A stretch of 64,000 bases of DNA, from positions 62,001 to 126,000 of the forward strand of contig NZ_KB894588.1 in assembly GCF_000374545.1 (NCBI RefSeq), written 5' to 3'. The position numbers were made by a program, and so were the translations under genes. This DNA is from Anaeromusa acidaminophila DSM 3853 (GTDB lineage: Bacteria > Bacillota > Negativicutes > Anaeromusales > Anaeromusaceae). Positions within the stretch are counted from its first letter, which is position 1, and each line of letters begins with the position of its first letter. This document shows positions 16,087 to 25,473 of this stretch, one piece after another. The notes under the pieces are model-generated. The model was given only the letters and a program-made list of their open reading frames with translations. It was not told the origin of the DNA and did no database searches.

Positions 16087-16089
16087 ACA

Positions 16090-16128
16090 AAAGCAGGCTT
16101 CAACCGTCACGCGGTTGAAGCCTGCTTT
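16090..16128. terminator. Intrinsic terminator after the CDR operon
   Basis: A 17-bp stem (AAAGCAGGCTTCAACCG with its complement) around a 5-base loop. Confidence 0.85.
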
Positions 16129-16183
16129 GTTCATATACCAAAATGTATAAAGTGATCGCGAAAAACATGTAAGAGACAAAAGA

Positions 16184-16200
16184 CCGCATAGCGGTTTTTT
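16184..16200 (+). terminator. Second, short terminator
   Basis: CCGC-ATA-GCGG followed by six T. It backs up the stronger hairpin 60 bases upstream. Confidence 0.5.
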
Positions 16201-16205
16201 ATGTT

Positions 16206-17393
16206 TTAGCGGTATTCCGCTTTTACAAATTTCTCCAAAGCTACCAACGCTCGTTCTACTTTCTCCGTATCAATGCAATAAGCCATCCGGAAGAAACCAG
16301 GGCAGCCAAAGCTATCTCCAGGAACCAAAATCAAATCGTATTGCAGCGCTTTTTTGCAGAAAGCCGCCGCATCCTCTTCCAAAGCTTTCGGGAAAATATA
16401 GAAGGTGCCGCCCGGGCGGACGACTGTGAAGCCCAATTCTACCAGCTTATCATAAATCAAATTCATGTTCTTTTCATAAACAGCCATATCCGACGTCATG
16501 TCGATCACTTCAGCTACAGCCATTTGAATCAAAGAAGCCGGGCAATTATGTCCTGTTCCTCTAGATACTTGGCCACAAAGCAGAGATATCAATGCCGCGT
16601 CTTTACATGCAGGATTGACCGCCACATAGCCAATACGTTCCCCAGGCAGAGAAAGTGACTTGGAAAAAGAGTAGCACGACAAGGTATTATCGTAGAATTT
16701 CGAGACGTACGGCGCTTCTTTGCCGTCAAAAACAATTTCACGATACGGTTCATCGGAAAGAATAAAAATTTCATGTCCGTATTCTTCCTGCTTGGCCTTC
16801 AAAATAGACGCCAATCTGGTAAGAGTCTCGGCCGAATAAGAAATCCCGGAGGGATTGTTCGGGGTATTAATCAAGATTGCCGAGGTTTTTTCCGAAAGCA
16901 CTTCCTCGAATTTTTCAAAATTAATCTGAAAGTCTTCCGTATTAGCCGGCACTACAAGGAGCTTCGAGCCCATATGATTTATGTAGGGAATATATTCCGG
17001 GAAAAAGGGAGCGAAAGTAATAATCTCGTCGCCTTCGCCGCTCACGCAACGCGCCGCATGAGCCAGCGCGCCAGCAGCGCCGCTGGTGGGAAAAATATGC
17101 TCCGCCTTATACTCCATGCCAAAACGCTTATTCAAAGACGCGGCAACCGCCTTTTTAAACTGGGGATTTCCAAGAGTAGGGCTGTAGCCATGCAATTTGC
17201 TTGCTGGTTCATTTTGCAGCAGCCGGATCATCGCTTCCGTAAACTCTTTCGGCGCCGGAACCGAAGGATTACCTAGACTAAAATCAAACACATTCTCATA
17301 GCCTATCTCAGCCCCGCGCTTACCCGCATATTCCGCGAATTCACGAATAACGGAGCGCGCATTTAACATGTCTTTATACATCTTAGAAATCAA
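16206..17393 (-). CDS. Pyridoxal-phosphate aminotransferase, class I/II
   Basis: 395 residues of fold type I. Visible motifs: FSLGNPSVPAP near the N-terminus, the substrate and PLP-phosphate motif INTPNNPSG, LSDEPYREI, and the Schiff-base lysine in SFSKSLSLPGERIGY. The close relatives are annotated as aspartate/aromatic-type aminotransferases, but the amino-acid substrate cannot be read from the sequence. TTG 17393 is the start: AGGAGG lies eight bases upstream. Monocistronic. Confidence 0.88.
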   Translation of the reverse strand: MISKMYKDMLNARSVIREFAEYAGKRGAEIGYENVFDFSLGNPSVPAPKEFTEAMIRLLQNEPASKLHGYSPTLGNPQFKKAVAASLNKRFGMEYKAEHIFPTSGAAGALAHAARCVSGEGDEIITFAPFFPEYIPYINHMGSKLLVVPANTEDFQINFEKFEEVLSEKTSAILINTPNNPSGISYSAETLTRLASILKAKQEEYGHEIFILSDEPYREIVFDGKEAPYVSKFYDNTLSCYSFSKSLSLPGERIGYVAVNPACKDAALISLLCGQVSRGTGHNCPASLIQMAVAEVIDMTSDMAVYEKNMNLIYDKLVELGFTVVRPGGTFYIFPKALEEDAAAFCKKALQYDLILVPGDSFGCPGFFRMAYCIDTEKVERALVALEKFVKAEYR

Positions 17394-17534
17394 AGCAGTT
17401 ACCTCCTAAATTCCATTGTGCTAAACAAAGGTTCGCTTTCTCGAGTTATTACCATCGAAATGTATTTCAATGGTCCCTCAAAATATACCAATGTACTTTT
17501 TATGCACTACTTATAGTTTAGCATGTCCCCTAGC

Positions 17535-18044
17535 TCATTCACAATGTTTATCACGTCTTTTTCGAAAAAAAGGACCGCTAGTCGCGATATAAACCTCTTT
17601 CGTTTTTTCAAAATAGATAGCCGCTAACAAAAAGGTAATGCCTGCTACTATCAAGGCGCTCCCAAGCCCTTGATAAAAAACGCCTAAATTAATTGCTTTT
17701 AGCAAGTGCGCTTTTCTAAAAAAAGCTCCGCCCGCAATCATAATAACCATGATCCCGTAGCTCTTAAAATCAAAAAAAGAAAAAATGCACTGCTTATTCT
17801 GCTCTTTCAACATAATCCGTTGAATGTGCTTCTTAGCGATTCGTTTAAAAATCAAAAGATAAAAAAAGAAAAATACAGCTAATGCAAGCCCCCAATGCTC
17901 CCCAGAAAACTTGCTATTGAAATCGGCATCCGAATAACCAATAGACCATACGCGCCAGCCAGCCGCCAACCACACTATGCCCGCAATACATAACAGCCAA
18001 CGTCGATCCGCTTTAATTGCATATTTTTCAAGCATATCGCTCAT
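17535..18044 (-). CDS. Four-helix membrane protein, hypothetical
   Basis: 169 residues with hydrophobic segments near 18-36, 51-68, 94-108 and 128-148. A basic tail follows (FFRKRRDK). GAGGGCG precedes ATG 18044. It lies 24 bases after the 18068-18418 gene on the same strand, so they are probably co-transcribed. Family not recognised. Confidence 0.6.
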   Translation of the reverse strand: MSDMLEKYAIKADRRWLLCIAGIVWLAAGWRVWSIGYSDADFNSKFSGEHWGLALAVFFFFYLLIFKRIAKKHIQRIMLKEQNKQCIFSFFDFKSYGIMVIMIAGGAFFRKAHLLKAINLGVFYQGLGSALIVAGITFLLAAIYFEKTKEVYIATSGPFFRKRRDKHCE

Positions 18045-18067
18045 ACATTCGCCCTCACATCAATTGG

Positions 18068-18418
18068 TTACGATAAATTCGTCTTTTGATAAGACCACTC
18101 CCAAAAAGGATACCGCTTTAAAACGCCGTTCATCATCCAATCTGAAAAAGAATATCCTACTCGCAAAGTAAATAATAAAGATAAAGCCGTCACCCACCAT
18201 AACCAATTGCCTGAACGATATTCATAGGGAATCAATACGATACAAAGAGAAGTGACAACTACAAAGGCCAATAGCAAGGGAATTACTGAATGGACAAAAG
18301 TAAATCCCAATTTTGAGTATAAAGCAGTTCTTTGGGTCAAGGCCCCCTGGGGAAAAATGCCTACTAAGTCTTCAAACAACGGCTTCGCCCACTCCTCATA
18401 CAGCCCTTCCACCTTCAA
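18068..18418 (-). CDS. Small membrane protein, hypothetical
   Basis: About 116 residues with two hydrophobic segments (about 39-63 and 72-90), opened by an amphipathic N-terminus. The start is uncertain: a TTG at 18418 or a nearby GTG, neither with a clean ribosome site. Paired with the gene at 17535. Function not known. Confidence 0.5.
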   Translation of the reverse strand: MKVEGLYEEWAKPLFEDLVGIFPQGALTQRTALYSKLGFTFVHSVIPLLLAFVVVTSLCIVLIPYEYRSGNWLWWVTALSLLFTLRVGYSFSDWMMNGVLKRYPFWEWSYQKTNLS

Positions 18419-18547
18419 AATACCACTATCAAGGAAGTTGGCTCCATGCTATTTTTTCGTTAAAATTTGTACTATCAGTGAAAACAAGCGTCTTTATATA
18501 TTATACTTGAATTAAGGATAAATCAAATTAAAAAGGAGGTAAGCATC

Positions 18548-18631
18548 ATGAAAAAACTGTTCCATTTAATTTGGGAAAGCTATAAAAAATATGCACTAAC
18601 CTTTGTCATGATGAGCAGATATGTTGAATAA
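18548..18631 (+). CDS. 27-residue small protein
   Basis: ATG 18548 to TAA 18629-18631, preceded by the strong site AAAAGGAGGTAAG and followed by an intrinsic terminator 20 bases later. The peptide starts MKKLFHLIWESYKKYALTF and is amphipathic or weakly membrane-active. The tight package of ribosome site, frame and terminator supports a real gene. I do not recognise it. Confidence 0.5.
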   Translation: MKKLFHLIWESYKKYALTFVMMSRYVE

Positions 18632-18651
18632 AGCTTACACCTCTTCAGAGT

Positions 18652-18690
18652 AAGACTGTCGCGGTAAAATGCGGCAGTCTTTTTTATTTT
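18652..18690 (+). terminator. Intrinsic terminator after the 27-residue gene
   Basis: An 11-bp stem (AAGACTGTCGC with GCGGCAGTCTT, one G-T pair) followed by TTTTTTATTTT. Confidence 0.85.
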
Positions 18691-18869
18691 ATAGCTTCTT
18701 GCTGGTATTCATGGATGAAAGTTCCTTGGATATGAGCTACTTTGATCCGTAATGCTTCAATATCAGGGAGCCAATAGCTCACATCTTGTATCCAAAAAAG
18801 AGTTCCGGTTACCCACTCTGTCTCTAGTCCTGTCGTAACAGCTTCATTAATGACAGGAAGCAATTTCAC
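18684..18869 (-). CDS. Small hypothetical protein coupled to the DUF4405 gene
   Basis: 61 residues from GTG 18869. The start overlaps the stop of the upstream gene as GTGA, a pattern of translational coupling. The product is soluble with no recognisable domain (EWVTGTLFWIQDVSYWLPD). Confidence rests on the overlap and operon position. Confidence 0.45.
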   Translation of the reverse strand: MKLLPVINEAVTTGLETEWVTGTLFWIQDVSYWLPDIEALRIKVAHIQGTFIHEYQQEAIK

Positions 18870-19474
18870 CGCAGTTCCTTCATTATTTCTTCTGTCGAAA
18901 CACCATTTTGCTTGGCAATGTCCACAATTGTCTGATTGCCTCGCGCCTTCCAGCCCCTATGCGCCAGCTTTTCTACCAAGCTTCGTACATCCTTGTGATT
19001 TTCTGTGTCCAATGCCGCTAAGGTCATGTTTTCATTCACAAGAATATGCCCGCCTCTTTCTCTTGTGCCTCCGCCCCCTGGCCCGCCCCAGCTCTCCTTC
19101 ACGGTTTGCCCAAAATCCATAACCGCAGAAGCCGGCCAAACATTTACCACCGCTCCTGCCATAAGCAAAATAACCATACCTGCCGCCAGCAACGGCTCGC
19201 TTTTCCATTTCTCCTTGCTTTGCGGCAGCAAATACTCTTTTAAAGCCGCCCAATTGAACCATATATGCCAAATCCCCACAATTAAAAAGCAAAACGAGGC
19301 GATCGTATGCACCCGCACATACTCTCCCTTACTAAATCCCAAGAAAGTCCAAGCTAAGGCATTCGCGACCCGCGTTGGCGGTACTATATAAAGCACAATC
19401 CCTGTCAACACCGCGAAAACAAACAAAAACAACGATAGTAAAGATGCTACTCGACGCCAAGCTATCTCCTTCAT
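18866..19474 (-). CDS. DUF4405 membrane protein (cytochrome b-like)
   Basis: 202 residues with three hydrophobic segments (about 10-32, 56-76 and 92-113). His residues in VRVHTIASF and GIWHIWFNW are placed as possible heme ligands. DUF4405 proteins are related to the cytochrome b561/FdnI group and often serve electron transfer. The C-terminal soluble part has NQTIVDIAKQNGVSTEEIMKEL, like a LysM or helix-turn-helix-like short domain. It lies downstream of the RND pump genes with a 42-base gap. Confidence 0.75.
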   Translation of the reverse strand: MKEIAWRRVASLLSLFLFVFAVLTGIVLYIVPPTRVANALAWTFLGFSKGEYVRVHTIASFCFLIVGIWHIWFNWAALKEYLLPQSKEKWKSEPLLAAGMVILLMAGAVVNVWPASAVMDFGQTVKESWGGPGGGGTRERGGHILVNENMTLAALDTENHKDVRSLVEKLAHRGWKARGNQTIVDIAKQNGVSTEEIMKELR

Positions 19475-19516
19475 GGCGACTTCTCCTTTCTATCACCTAT
19501 ATGGATTATCTCCTCT

Positions 19517-22500
19517 TTAATCGCCTTGTCCAAACAACTCAAAATACAACAACGGCACAACTACCAAGGTTAACGCCGTCGCCGCCACAGCTCCAAACAT
19601 CATGGCAATAGCTAATCCTTGGAAGATGGGATCAAAGAGCATGACAAAAGAGCCCACAACCACCGCGGCGGCTGTCAGAACAATGGGCCGAAAACGAACT
19701 GAACCAGCCTCAACCAAGGCTTGCCGCAGTTCCTTACCCTCACTGCCCTCTTCCTGTACAAAGTCAATTAATAGAATAGAGTTTCTGACGACAATCCCGG
19801 ACAGCGCAATAAAGCCAATCATAGAGGTAGCCGTAAAAAAAGCGCCAAACAGCCAGTGCCCCGGCAAAATGCCAACAAGCGTCAAAGGAATCGGCGCCAT
19901 GATCACCAAAGGCGTCCAGAAATTTTTGAACCAAGCCACCACTAAGACATAGATGAGCACCAGCACCGCGGCAAAAGCTACTCCCAAATCCCGAAAAACT
20001 TCGTACGTAATATGCCATTCTCCGTCCCATTTCATGGCGTAGCTGTCTTCCAGCCATGGCTGAATAGCCGAGTATTGCTGCAGCTTCGGTCCTGACGGCA
20101 CTAGAACATCGCCAACTTTGTCCTTCATCCCCAAGATGGCATACACAGGACTTTCTATGCTGCCAGCGACATCGCCCACCACATAAGTTACAGGCTTTAA
20201 GTTTTTGTGATAGATGGTCTTGTCCTCAATACCTGTTTTCCGTACCACCAGTTCCGACAAAGGAACCGCCGTGCCATCCTTGCCGGGCAAAGTTAGCTGC
20301 GCCAGACGTCCTGTTTCCAAATAAGACCGTTCCGCATACGGAAGCCGCAGAAGCAATTCTACCGGCTCCTTTTCTTTTTCCAAATGGGCTTGGCCTACAA
20401 CGTTGCCGCTAATGGCCATTTGCAGCAGCTGCGCCACGTTTTGCGGGCTAATTCCATGATAGGATGCTTTTTCCTGATTCACCTCAAAAAAGGTTTTAGG
20501 TTGATCTTCTTCCACATACCAATCGACATCCACCACTCCGTCCGTGCGCTTAAAGATGTCTCGAATTTCAGCAGCTATCTGTTTTCTCCCCTCCGGAGCT
20601 GGTCCATACACTTCCGCCACCAGCGTACTAAGCACTGGGGGGCCGGGAGGAACCTCGGCCACTTTCAAACGCGCCCCATAAGTTAAGCCAATCTCCTCTA
20701 GTCGAGGCCGCAGCTTTTTCGCCAACTCATGACTTTGCTCGCTCCGTTCCCCTTTGCTTACAAAGTTAACCTGAATATCTGCGCTGCTGCTGCCGGAGCG
20801 CTGAAAATAATGCCGCACTAAACCGTTAAAATTATACGGCGAAGCCGTCCCTACATAACTTTGAAAGTCCGTGACTTCCGGCACGGTACGCAAATAAGCG
20901 CCAAGATATCTTGTCAGGGCGGCCGTTTTCTCGAGGGAGCTGCTTTCCGGCATGTCAACAATAACCTGCAGCTCGCTTTTATTGTCAAACGGAAGCATTT
21001 TCACTTCCACGCCTTTTAAGGGAACTAGGGCCACAGCCAGTACCAAGAGCAGCACGATGGCGCCTATCGCTTTACGGCGCTTTCCTTTCTCCTGCAAAAG
21101 CCGTTCCAGCAGGGCCTCATAGCCCTGCTGCCAGCGTCCCTTTTTCCCAGCCGTTTCATGCGAGGTCTGCTTCAAAAGACGATATCCCAGCCAGGGACTT
21201 ACAATGAAAGCCACTAACAAGGAAAAGAGCATGGCCGCCGAAGCCCCTACAGGAATGGGCTTCATGTAAGGACCCATGAGTCCGGAAACAAAGGCCATGG
21301 GCAGCAGCGCCGCGATAACCGCCAGGGTCGCCAGAATGGTCGGATTGCCCACCTCGTCAACAGCGGCAGCGGCAATCTCCTCGTCTGCTTTGCCTGCCAG
21401 CATGAAACGCCTGTGAATGTTCTCCACCACAACAATGGCGTCATCCACCAAAATACCGATCGAAAAAATCAGAGCAAACAAGGTGACCCGGTTCAAGGTA
21501 TATCCCAGCAGATACGTTACCAATAGCGTCAAAGCCAGCGTCGTAGGCACCGCCACGCCGACAACCCCAGCTTCTCGCCAGCCCAAAGTAAAGCCGATCA
21601 GCAGTACTACGGATACCGTCGCAATCAGCATATGCTGCAGCAGCTCATTAGATTTTTCCTTAGCGGTCTCGCCATAATCACGCGTAACCGTCCACTGCAC
21701 ATCTAGGGGCAGCATCTTGCCGTGGAGAGCTTCCAATTTCGCCAGCGCCCTTTCGGCAATCACCGTCGCGTTGGCGCCTTTTTTCTTGGCCAACGACAAA
21801 GTCACCGCTTCATAAGGGCCATTAGCTGCCTGCACCTTGGCGGTGCCTCCAGCCCCTTGATCCATAAAGACATATTGATCCGGTTCAGCCGGTCCATCAG
21901 CAATCGCAGCGACCTGTTTTAGATAAATGGGCCGTTGCTGCGCCACGGCAACCACGATATTGCCAACATCTGCCGCGCTTTTTATAAAGCGCCCGCCTTC
22001 CAGGCGTTGCTCTTGATTTCCCAGTTGCACATTGCCGCTTTGCAGCTGAACATTAGCCTGCTGCAACTTGTCCGCCACTTGGGCAAAGGGAAGCTGAAAC
22101 GCACGCAATTTAGCCGGATCCGGCTCCACGCGAATTTGGCGTTTTTGGCCGCCGATAATGGCTATTTCCGATACGTCCTCATCTTTTTTCAGCTCTTCGG
22201 CAACCTCCGCTGCTGCCCGCCTCAGCTCATACCCCGAATAACCAGGACGAGTACTCCAAAAGGTAAGGGCTAAAATGGGGACATCATCAATCGAGCGCAC
22301 TTTCACCATAGGCTGCGATACTCCCGGAGGAATCCGGTCATAATTGGACATCAATTTGTTATATACCCGTACCAGGCTGTCTTCTGCGTTTTCCCCTACG
22401 CGAAAGCGCAAAATAGTCAGGTTGCTGCCCGGTTTCGCCATGGAATAGACGTATTCAATGCCCGGAACTTCCCATAGCAGCTGTTCCATCGGTTTGGTAA

Positions 22501-22705
22501 CCCGATTTTCCACTTCCGCCGCCGAAGCCCCTGGATAGGTTACGGCCACGTCAATCATCGGCACAACAATCTGCGGTTCTTCTTCGCGCGGCGTCAACGA
22601 CGTGGCAAAACCGCCCAGCAACAACGAAGCAAGCACTAGCAGCGGCGTCAATTTAGACAGAATAAAAGCCTGAGCCAGCTTGCCGGCAAATCCTAATTTT
22701 TTCAT
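19517..22705 (-). CDS. RND efflux pump permease
   Basis: 1062 residues, full RND length with 12 membrane segments. The conserved TM4 proton-relay motif ILVDDAIVVVENIHRRF is near residue 430. The N-terminal porter domain has YPGASAAEVENRVT. The sequence is closer to the AcrB/MdtB-like HAE families than to heavy-metal CzcA types, but the substrate is not clear. Its start overlaps the stop of the adaptor gene by ATGA. No outer-membrane factor (TolC) gene is beside it. Confidence 0.93.
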   Translation of the reverse strand: MKKLGFAGKLAQAFILSKLTPLLVLASLLLGGFATSLTPREEEPQIVVPMIDVAVTYPGASAAEVENRVTKPMEQLLWEVPGIEYVYSMAKPGSNLTILRFRVGENAEDSLVRVYNKLMSNYDRIPPGVSQPMVKVRSIDDVPILALTFWSTRPGYSGYELRRAAAEVAEELKKDEDVSEIAIIGGQKRQIRVEPDPAKLRAFQLPFAQVADKLQQANVQLQSGNVQLGNQEQRLEGGRFIKSAADVGNIVVAVAQQRPIYLKQVAAIADGPAEPDQYVFMDQGAGGTAKVQAANGPYEAVTLSLAKKKGANATVIAERALAKLEALHGKMLPLDVQWTVTRDYGETAKEKSNELLQHMLIATVSVVLLIGFTLGWREAGVVGVAVPTTLALTLLVTYLLGYTLNRVTLFALIFSIGILVDDAIVVVENIHRRFMLAGKADEEIAAAAVDEVGNPTILATLAVIAALLPMAFVSGLMGPYMKPIPVGASAAMLFSLLVAFIVSPWLGYRLLKQTSHETAGKKGRWQQGYEALLERLLQEKGKRRKAIGAIVLLLVLAVALVPLKGVEVKMLPFDNKSELQVIVDMPESSSLEKTAALTRYLGAYLRTVPEVTDFQSYVGTASPYNFNGLVRHYFQRSGSSSADIQVNFVSKGERSEQSHELAKKLRPRLEEIGLTYGARLKVAEVPPGPPVLSTLVAEVYGPAPEGRKQIAAEIRDIFKRTDGVVDVDWYVEEDQPKTFFEVNQEKASYHGISPQNVAQLLQMAISGNVVGQAHLEKEKEPVELLLRLPYAERSYLETGRLAQLTLPGKDGTAVPLSELVVRKTGIEDKTIYHKNLKPVTYVVGDVAGSIESPVYAILGMKDKVGDVLVPSGPKLQQYSAIQPWLEDSYAMKWDGEWHITYEVFRDLGVAFAAVLVLIYVLVVAWFKNFWTPLVIMAPIPLTLVGILPGHWLFGAFFTATSMIGFIALSGIVVRNSILLIDFVQEEGSEGKELRQALVEAGSVRFRPIVLTAAAVVVGSFVMLFDPIFQGLAIAMMFGAVAATALTLVVVPLLYFELFGQGD

Positions 22706-23865
22706 AGGCCGAGCACCTCTCCGGCCACCGCTCCATCACTTGCCGCTTCCACGCCGCGAACAACAACGTAATCTCCCGGCTGCACCCCGGAAACAATCTC
22801 CACACGGCCATTTTCTTTGCGCCCAGTACGCACCAGCCGATACCACAGCTTCTTATTTGCATCCATAACGTACACCCCGATTAGCTGCCCTTTAGCAACC
22901 AGGCTTTCTTGGGGCAGCAAAACCGCCTGCCGCTCTCCTAAGGGAAAGCGAATTTTACTATACATGCCTGTTTTAAGCGCCGTTCCCGGCAGCGCAACCT
23001 TCACTAAAAAAGAACGGCTGGCCGCATCCACCGCCGGAGTCAGTTCGATAATTTGTCCCTGTAGGCTTTCTCCAGCTCCTTCAACTTCAGCCAATGCCGC
23101 ACCGCCTACTTGCAGCTGCGAGCTTAGCGCTCCATCCACATAACACTCCACTAAAAACGATTGATCATCCTCTACCACCAACGCCCAGACTCCCGGAAGG
23201 GCCATTGAGCCAAGCTCTAGATTTTTCTCTGTCACAATCCCGCTTACAGGAGCCACTAATTTGCTATACGCCCGAGCTTCTTTTTCGCTAGCCATGGCTC
23301 GTTCCATCGCCGCCTGCGCCTGTTCGCTTAGTAACGTTGCGACATCGTTTTGGGTACGAACTTCATCCACTTGCTGTTGAGAAATAGCCCCTTGACGATA
23401 TAACTCTTCATAACGCTCGCTTGTATTTTTTTGCAAAGACCGGTTCCGCACCACCACTTGCAGCCCCTTTTGCGCTTCCCGCACTCCCGCTTCGGCAGCT
23501 GATATCTTTTGCAAAATTTCTTCGTCCTGCAATTCCGCCAGAACCTGCCCGGCCCTGACGCGGTCTCCTGCTTTAACGTACAGCGCAGTGACCTGCCCCA
23601 TGGCTTTTGGCGCTACTTTACTTACCACGTTGGCCTTCACCGTTCCCGATGTTTCATAGTATTGAAGCGCATTGCCGAGTTGTACCCGTTCTACAGTCAA
23701 CGACTGCTGAACTATCTGCTCCCGCTGTTCTATTGGCTTCTTCGTTTCTGGCCTGTTCCAAACAATCAAGATAACCGCCGCAACCGCAACTAAGGCAATT
23801 ATACCTGCAAGCTTTTTCTTTGTTTTCAGCAATGCGATCATCCTCTCTTTAAGCCGCCAAGACAC
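22702..23865 (-). CDS. RND pump periplasmic adaptor (membrane fusion protein)
   Basis: About 387 residues: membrane anchor, then biotinyl-lipoyl and coiled-coil hairpin domains (GQVTALYVKAGDRVRAGQVL, then LEREV-type heptads around 120-190), then beta-barrel. It bridges the permease to an outer-membrane channel. GTG 23865 is the longest start; ATG 23841 or TTG 23832 are possible, and AGAGAGG is best spaced for TTG 23832. Translationally coupled to the permease. Confidence 0.9.
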   Translation of the reverse strand: MSWRLKERMIALLKTKKKLAGIIALVAVAAVILIVWNRPETKKPIEQREQIVQQSLTVERVQLGNALQYYETSGTVKANVVSKVAPKAMGQVTALYVKAGDRVRAGQVLAELQDEEILQKISAAEAGVREAQKGLQVVVRNRSLQKNTSERYEELYRQGAISQQQVDEVRTQNDVATLLSEQAQAAMERAMASEKEARAYSKLVAPVSGIVTEKNLELGSMALPGVWALVVEDDQSFLVECYVDGALSSQLQVGGAALAEVEGAGESLQGQIIELTPAVDAASRSFLVKVALPGTALKTGMYSKIRFPLGERQAVLLPQESLVAKGQLIGVYVMDANKKLWYRLVRTGRKENGRVEIVSGVQPGDYVVVRGVEAASDGAVAGEVLGL

Positions 23866-23938
23866 TCATTCTCTATTTTGAATAATTCTTATAAAAGACA
23901 TTCATTTCCTCTATTTTGCTGACATTAAAAATAAATAA

Positions 23939-23978
23939 AAGCCTTAATTTCTCAAGATTATTGATGAAATCAAGGCTT
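23939..23978 (-). terminator. Terminator of the ArsB/NhaD-like transporter gene
   Basis: Stem of AAGCCTTAATTTC with GAAATCAAGGCTT, with a T-rich tail on the minus strand. Confidence 0.8.
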
Positions 23979-24032
23979 CTATTATAAGCATCTCAACTTA
24001 TCTAGATTTTTAAATTACCAACTCATAATAAA

Positions 24033-25316
24033 TTAAACACAGAAATATCTTAGGTACACATAAACATGAGAAATCAAGATAGAACCAATCATAAGCGGAA
24101 AAGCAATTTTCAAGTAATGCCGAAAAGAAAGCAAAATCCCGTTCTTTTCAGCAATCCCTGCCACAACGACATTAGCAGTAGCTCCTATTAACGTTCCATT
24201 TCCACCCAAACAAGCCCCTAACGCTAAAGACCACCATACTGGTTCCAAATTGCCTCCCGATAATTGAGCCATTTCCTGTAACATCGGAATCATAGTTGCC
24301 ACAAAAGGAATATTATCAATAAACGCGGAGGCAATCGCTGACAACCATAACATTAACAATGCCGTTTCCATGACTTGCCCCTGTGTCACTGACAACCCCC
24401 ATTGCGCAAGAGCTCCAACAACACCGCTTGCTTTTAGCCCCCCAACAAGAACAAACAAACCGATAAAGAAAAAGATTGTTGGCCATTCTACATTCAGCAG
24501 TATCTCTTCGGGCTCTTCCTTGCTAATCAACAGCAAAAAGATGGCGCCGGACATCGCTACCGTTGCGGAATCCAAATGCAAAACACTATGGAAAACAAAG
24601 CCGCTTAACGTTAGCCCCAGGACCAGCAATGACTTTTTCAAAAGCGCGCTATCTTTAATCTCGTCTTTATAGTTCAACTTCAATACTTGAAGCCGATCTT
24701 TTTCTTCTACTTGTAAATCATTTCGATATAGGAAGAGTAAAACCAACAGCGTTGCCAATAAAATGATAATACTCGCAGGCGCTAAGTTACTGGCAAACGC
24801 GTTAAAACTTAATCCAGTAGCGCTGCCAATCATAATATTCGGCGGATCTCCAATAAGGGTAGCTGTTCCTCCAATATTTGATGCAATAATCTCCGAAATC
24901 AAAAAGGGTAGCGGATTAATGTTAAGCTTGTCTGTCAAGGTAATGGTAACCGGTACAATTAACAAAACCGTGGTAACATTATCAAGTAGAGCCGATGCGC
25001 CAGCTGTGATTACAGACAAAAGAGCCAACAAACGAAGAGGATAAGCTTTGGTCACCGTTGCAGCCCATATAGCTACGGCTTCAAACACGCCCGTCCTCCG
25101 AGTAATAGTTACTAAAATCATCATGCCCATCAATAATCCCAGCGTATTAAAGTCAATGGCCTCTTTGATTGCAGTATCCTGATTTAGAAAACCAAAGAGC
25201 AGCATAACACTCCCGCCGCTCATGGCTACAACCATTCGATGATATTTTTCCCAAATAATCAAGCCATACGTAACCATGAAAATCAAGATCGACCCATAAA
25301 ATAAAACCTCTTGCAA
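24033..25316 (-). CDS. ArsB/NhaD-superfamily ion transporter
   Basis: About 427 residues, 10-12 membrane segments. The family signature occurs twice as inverted halves: DNVTTVLLIVPVTI and DNIPFVATMIPML, with GGTATLIGDPPNIMIG and GGNGTLIGATANVV. These mark the SLC13/ArsB/NhaD group, which moves Na+/H+, arsenite or anions; the ion is not clear. I choose TTG 25316 because GAGGAGG lies eight bases upstream; the longer frame would run through the leader hairpin. The leader carries a terminator-like hairpin that may control it. Confidence 0.88.
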   Translation of the reverse strand: MQEVLFYGSILIFMVTYGLIIWEKYHRMVVAMSGGSVMLLFGFLNQDTAIKEAIDFNTLGLLMGMMILVTITRRTGVFEAVAIWAATVTKAYPLRLLALLSVITAGASALLDNVTTVLLIVPVTITLTDKLNINPLPFLISEIIASNIGGTATLIGDPPNIMIGSATGLSFNAFASNLAPASIIILLATLLVLLFLYRNDLQVEEKDRLQVLKLNYKDEIKDSALLKKSLLVLGLTLSGFVFHSVLHLDSATVAMSGAIFLLLISKEEPEEILLNVEWPTIFFFIGLFVLVGGLKASGVVGALAQWGLSVTQGQVMETALLMLWLSAIASAFIDNIPFVATMIPMLQEMAQLSGGNLEPVWWSLALGACLGGNGTLIGATANVVVAGIAEKNGILLSFRHYLKIAFPLMIGSILISHVYVYLRYFCV

Positions 25317-25341
25317 AAACAACGCCTCCTCAAAATACCTA

Positions 25342-25380
25342 TAAAAAAATAGGAGAAGCCCTTGGTGACAGGCTCCTCCT
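25342..25380 (-). terminator. Leader hairpin with loop TGTCACCAAG (copy 1)
   Basis: On the minus strand AGGAGGAGCC, loop TGTCACCAAG, GGCTTCTCCT, then ATTTTTTTAT. It has the form of an intrinsic terminator, yet it lies in the 5' leader between a consensus promoter and the transporter's ribosome site. A hairpin with the same ten-base loop occurs at 27211-27240. Confidence 0.75.
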
Positions 25381-25407
25381 AACGATAACCATATTAAATT
25401 TATTCTT

Positions 25408-25436
25408 ATTATATCCGCCCCTGTTAAATTCGTCAA
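25408..25436 (-). promoter_or_regulatory. Promoter of the ArsB/NhaD-like gene
   Basis: On the minus strand TTGACG (25431-25436) and TATAAT (25408-25413) are 17 bp apart. The transcript would start near 25400, giving an about 85-base leader containing the hairpin. Confidence 0.8.
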
Positions 25437-25473
25437 ACAAATTAGCTAGTTACATTTCCATATCATAACCTCT

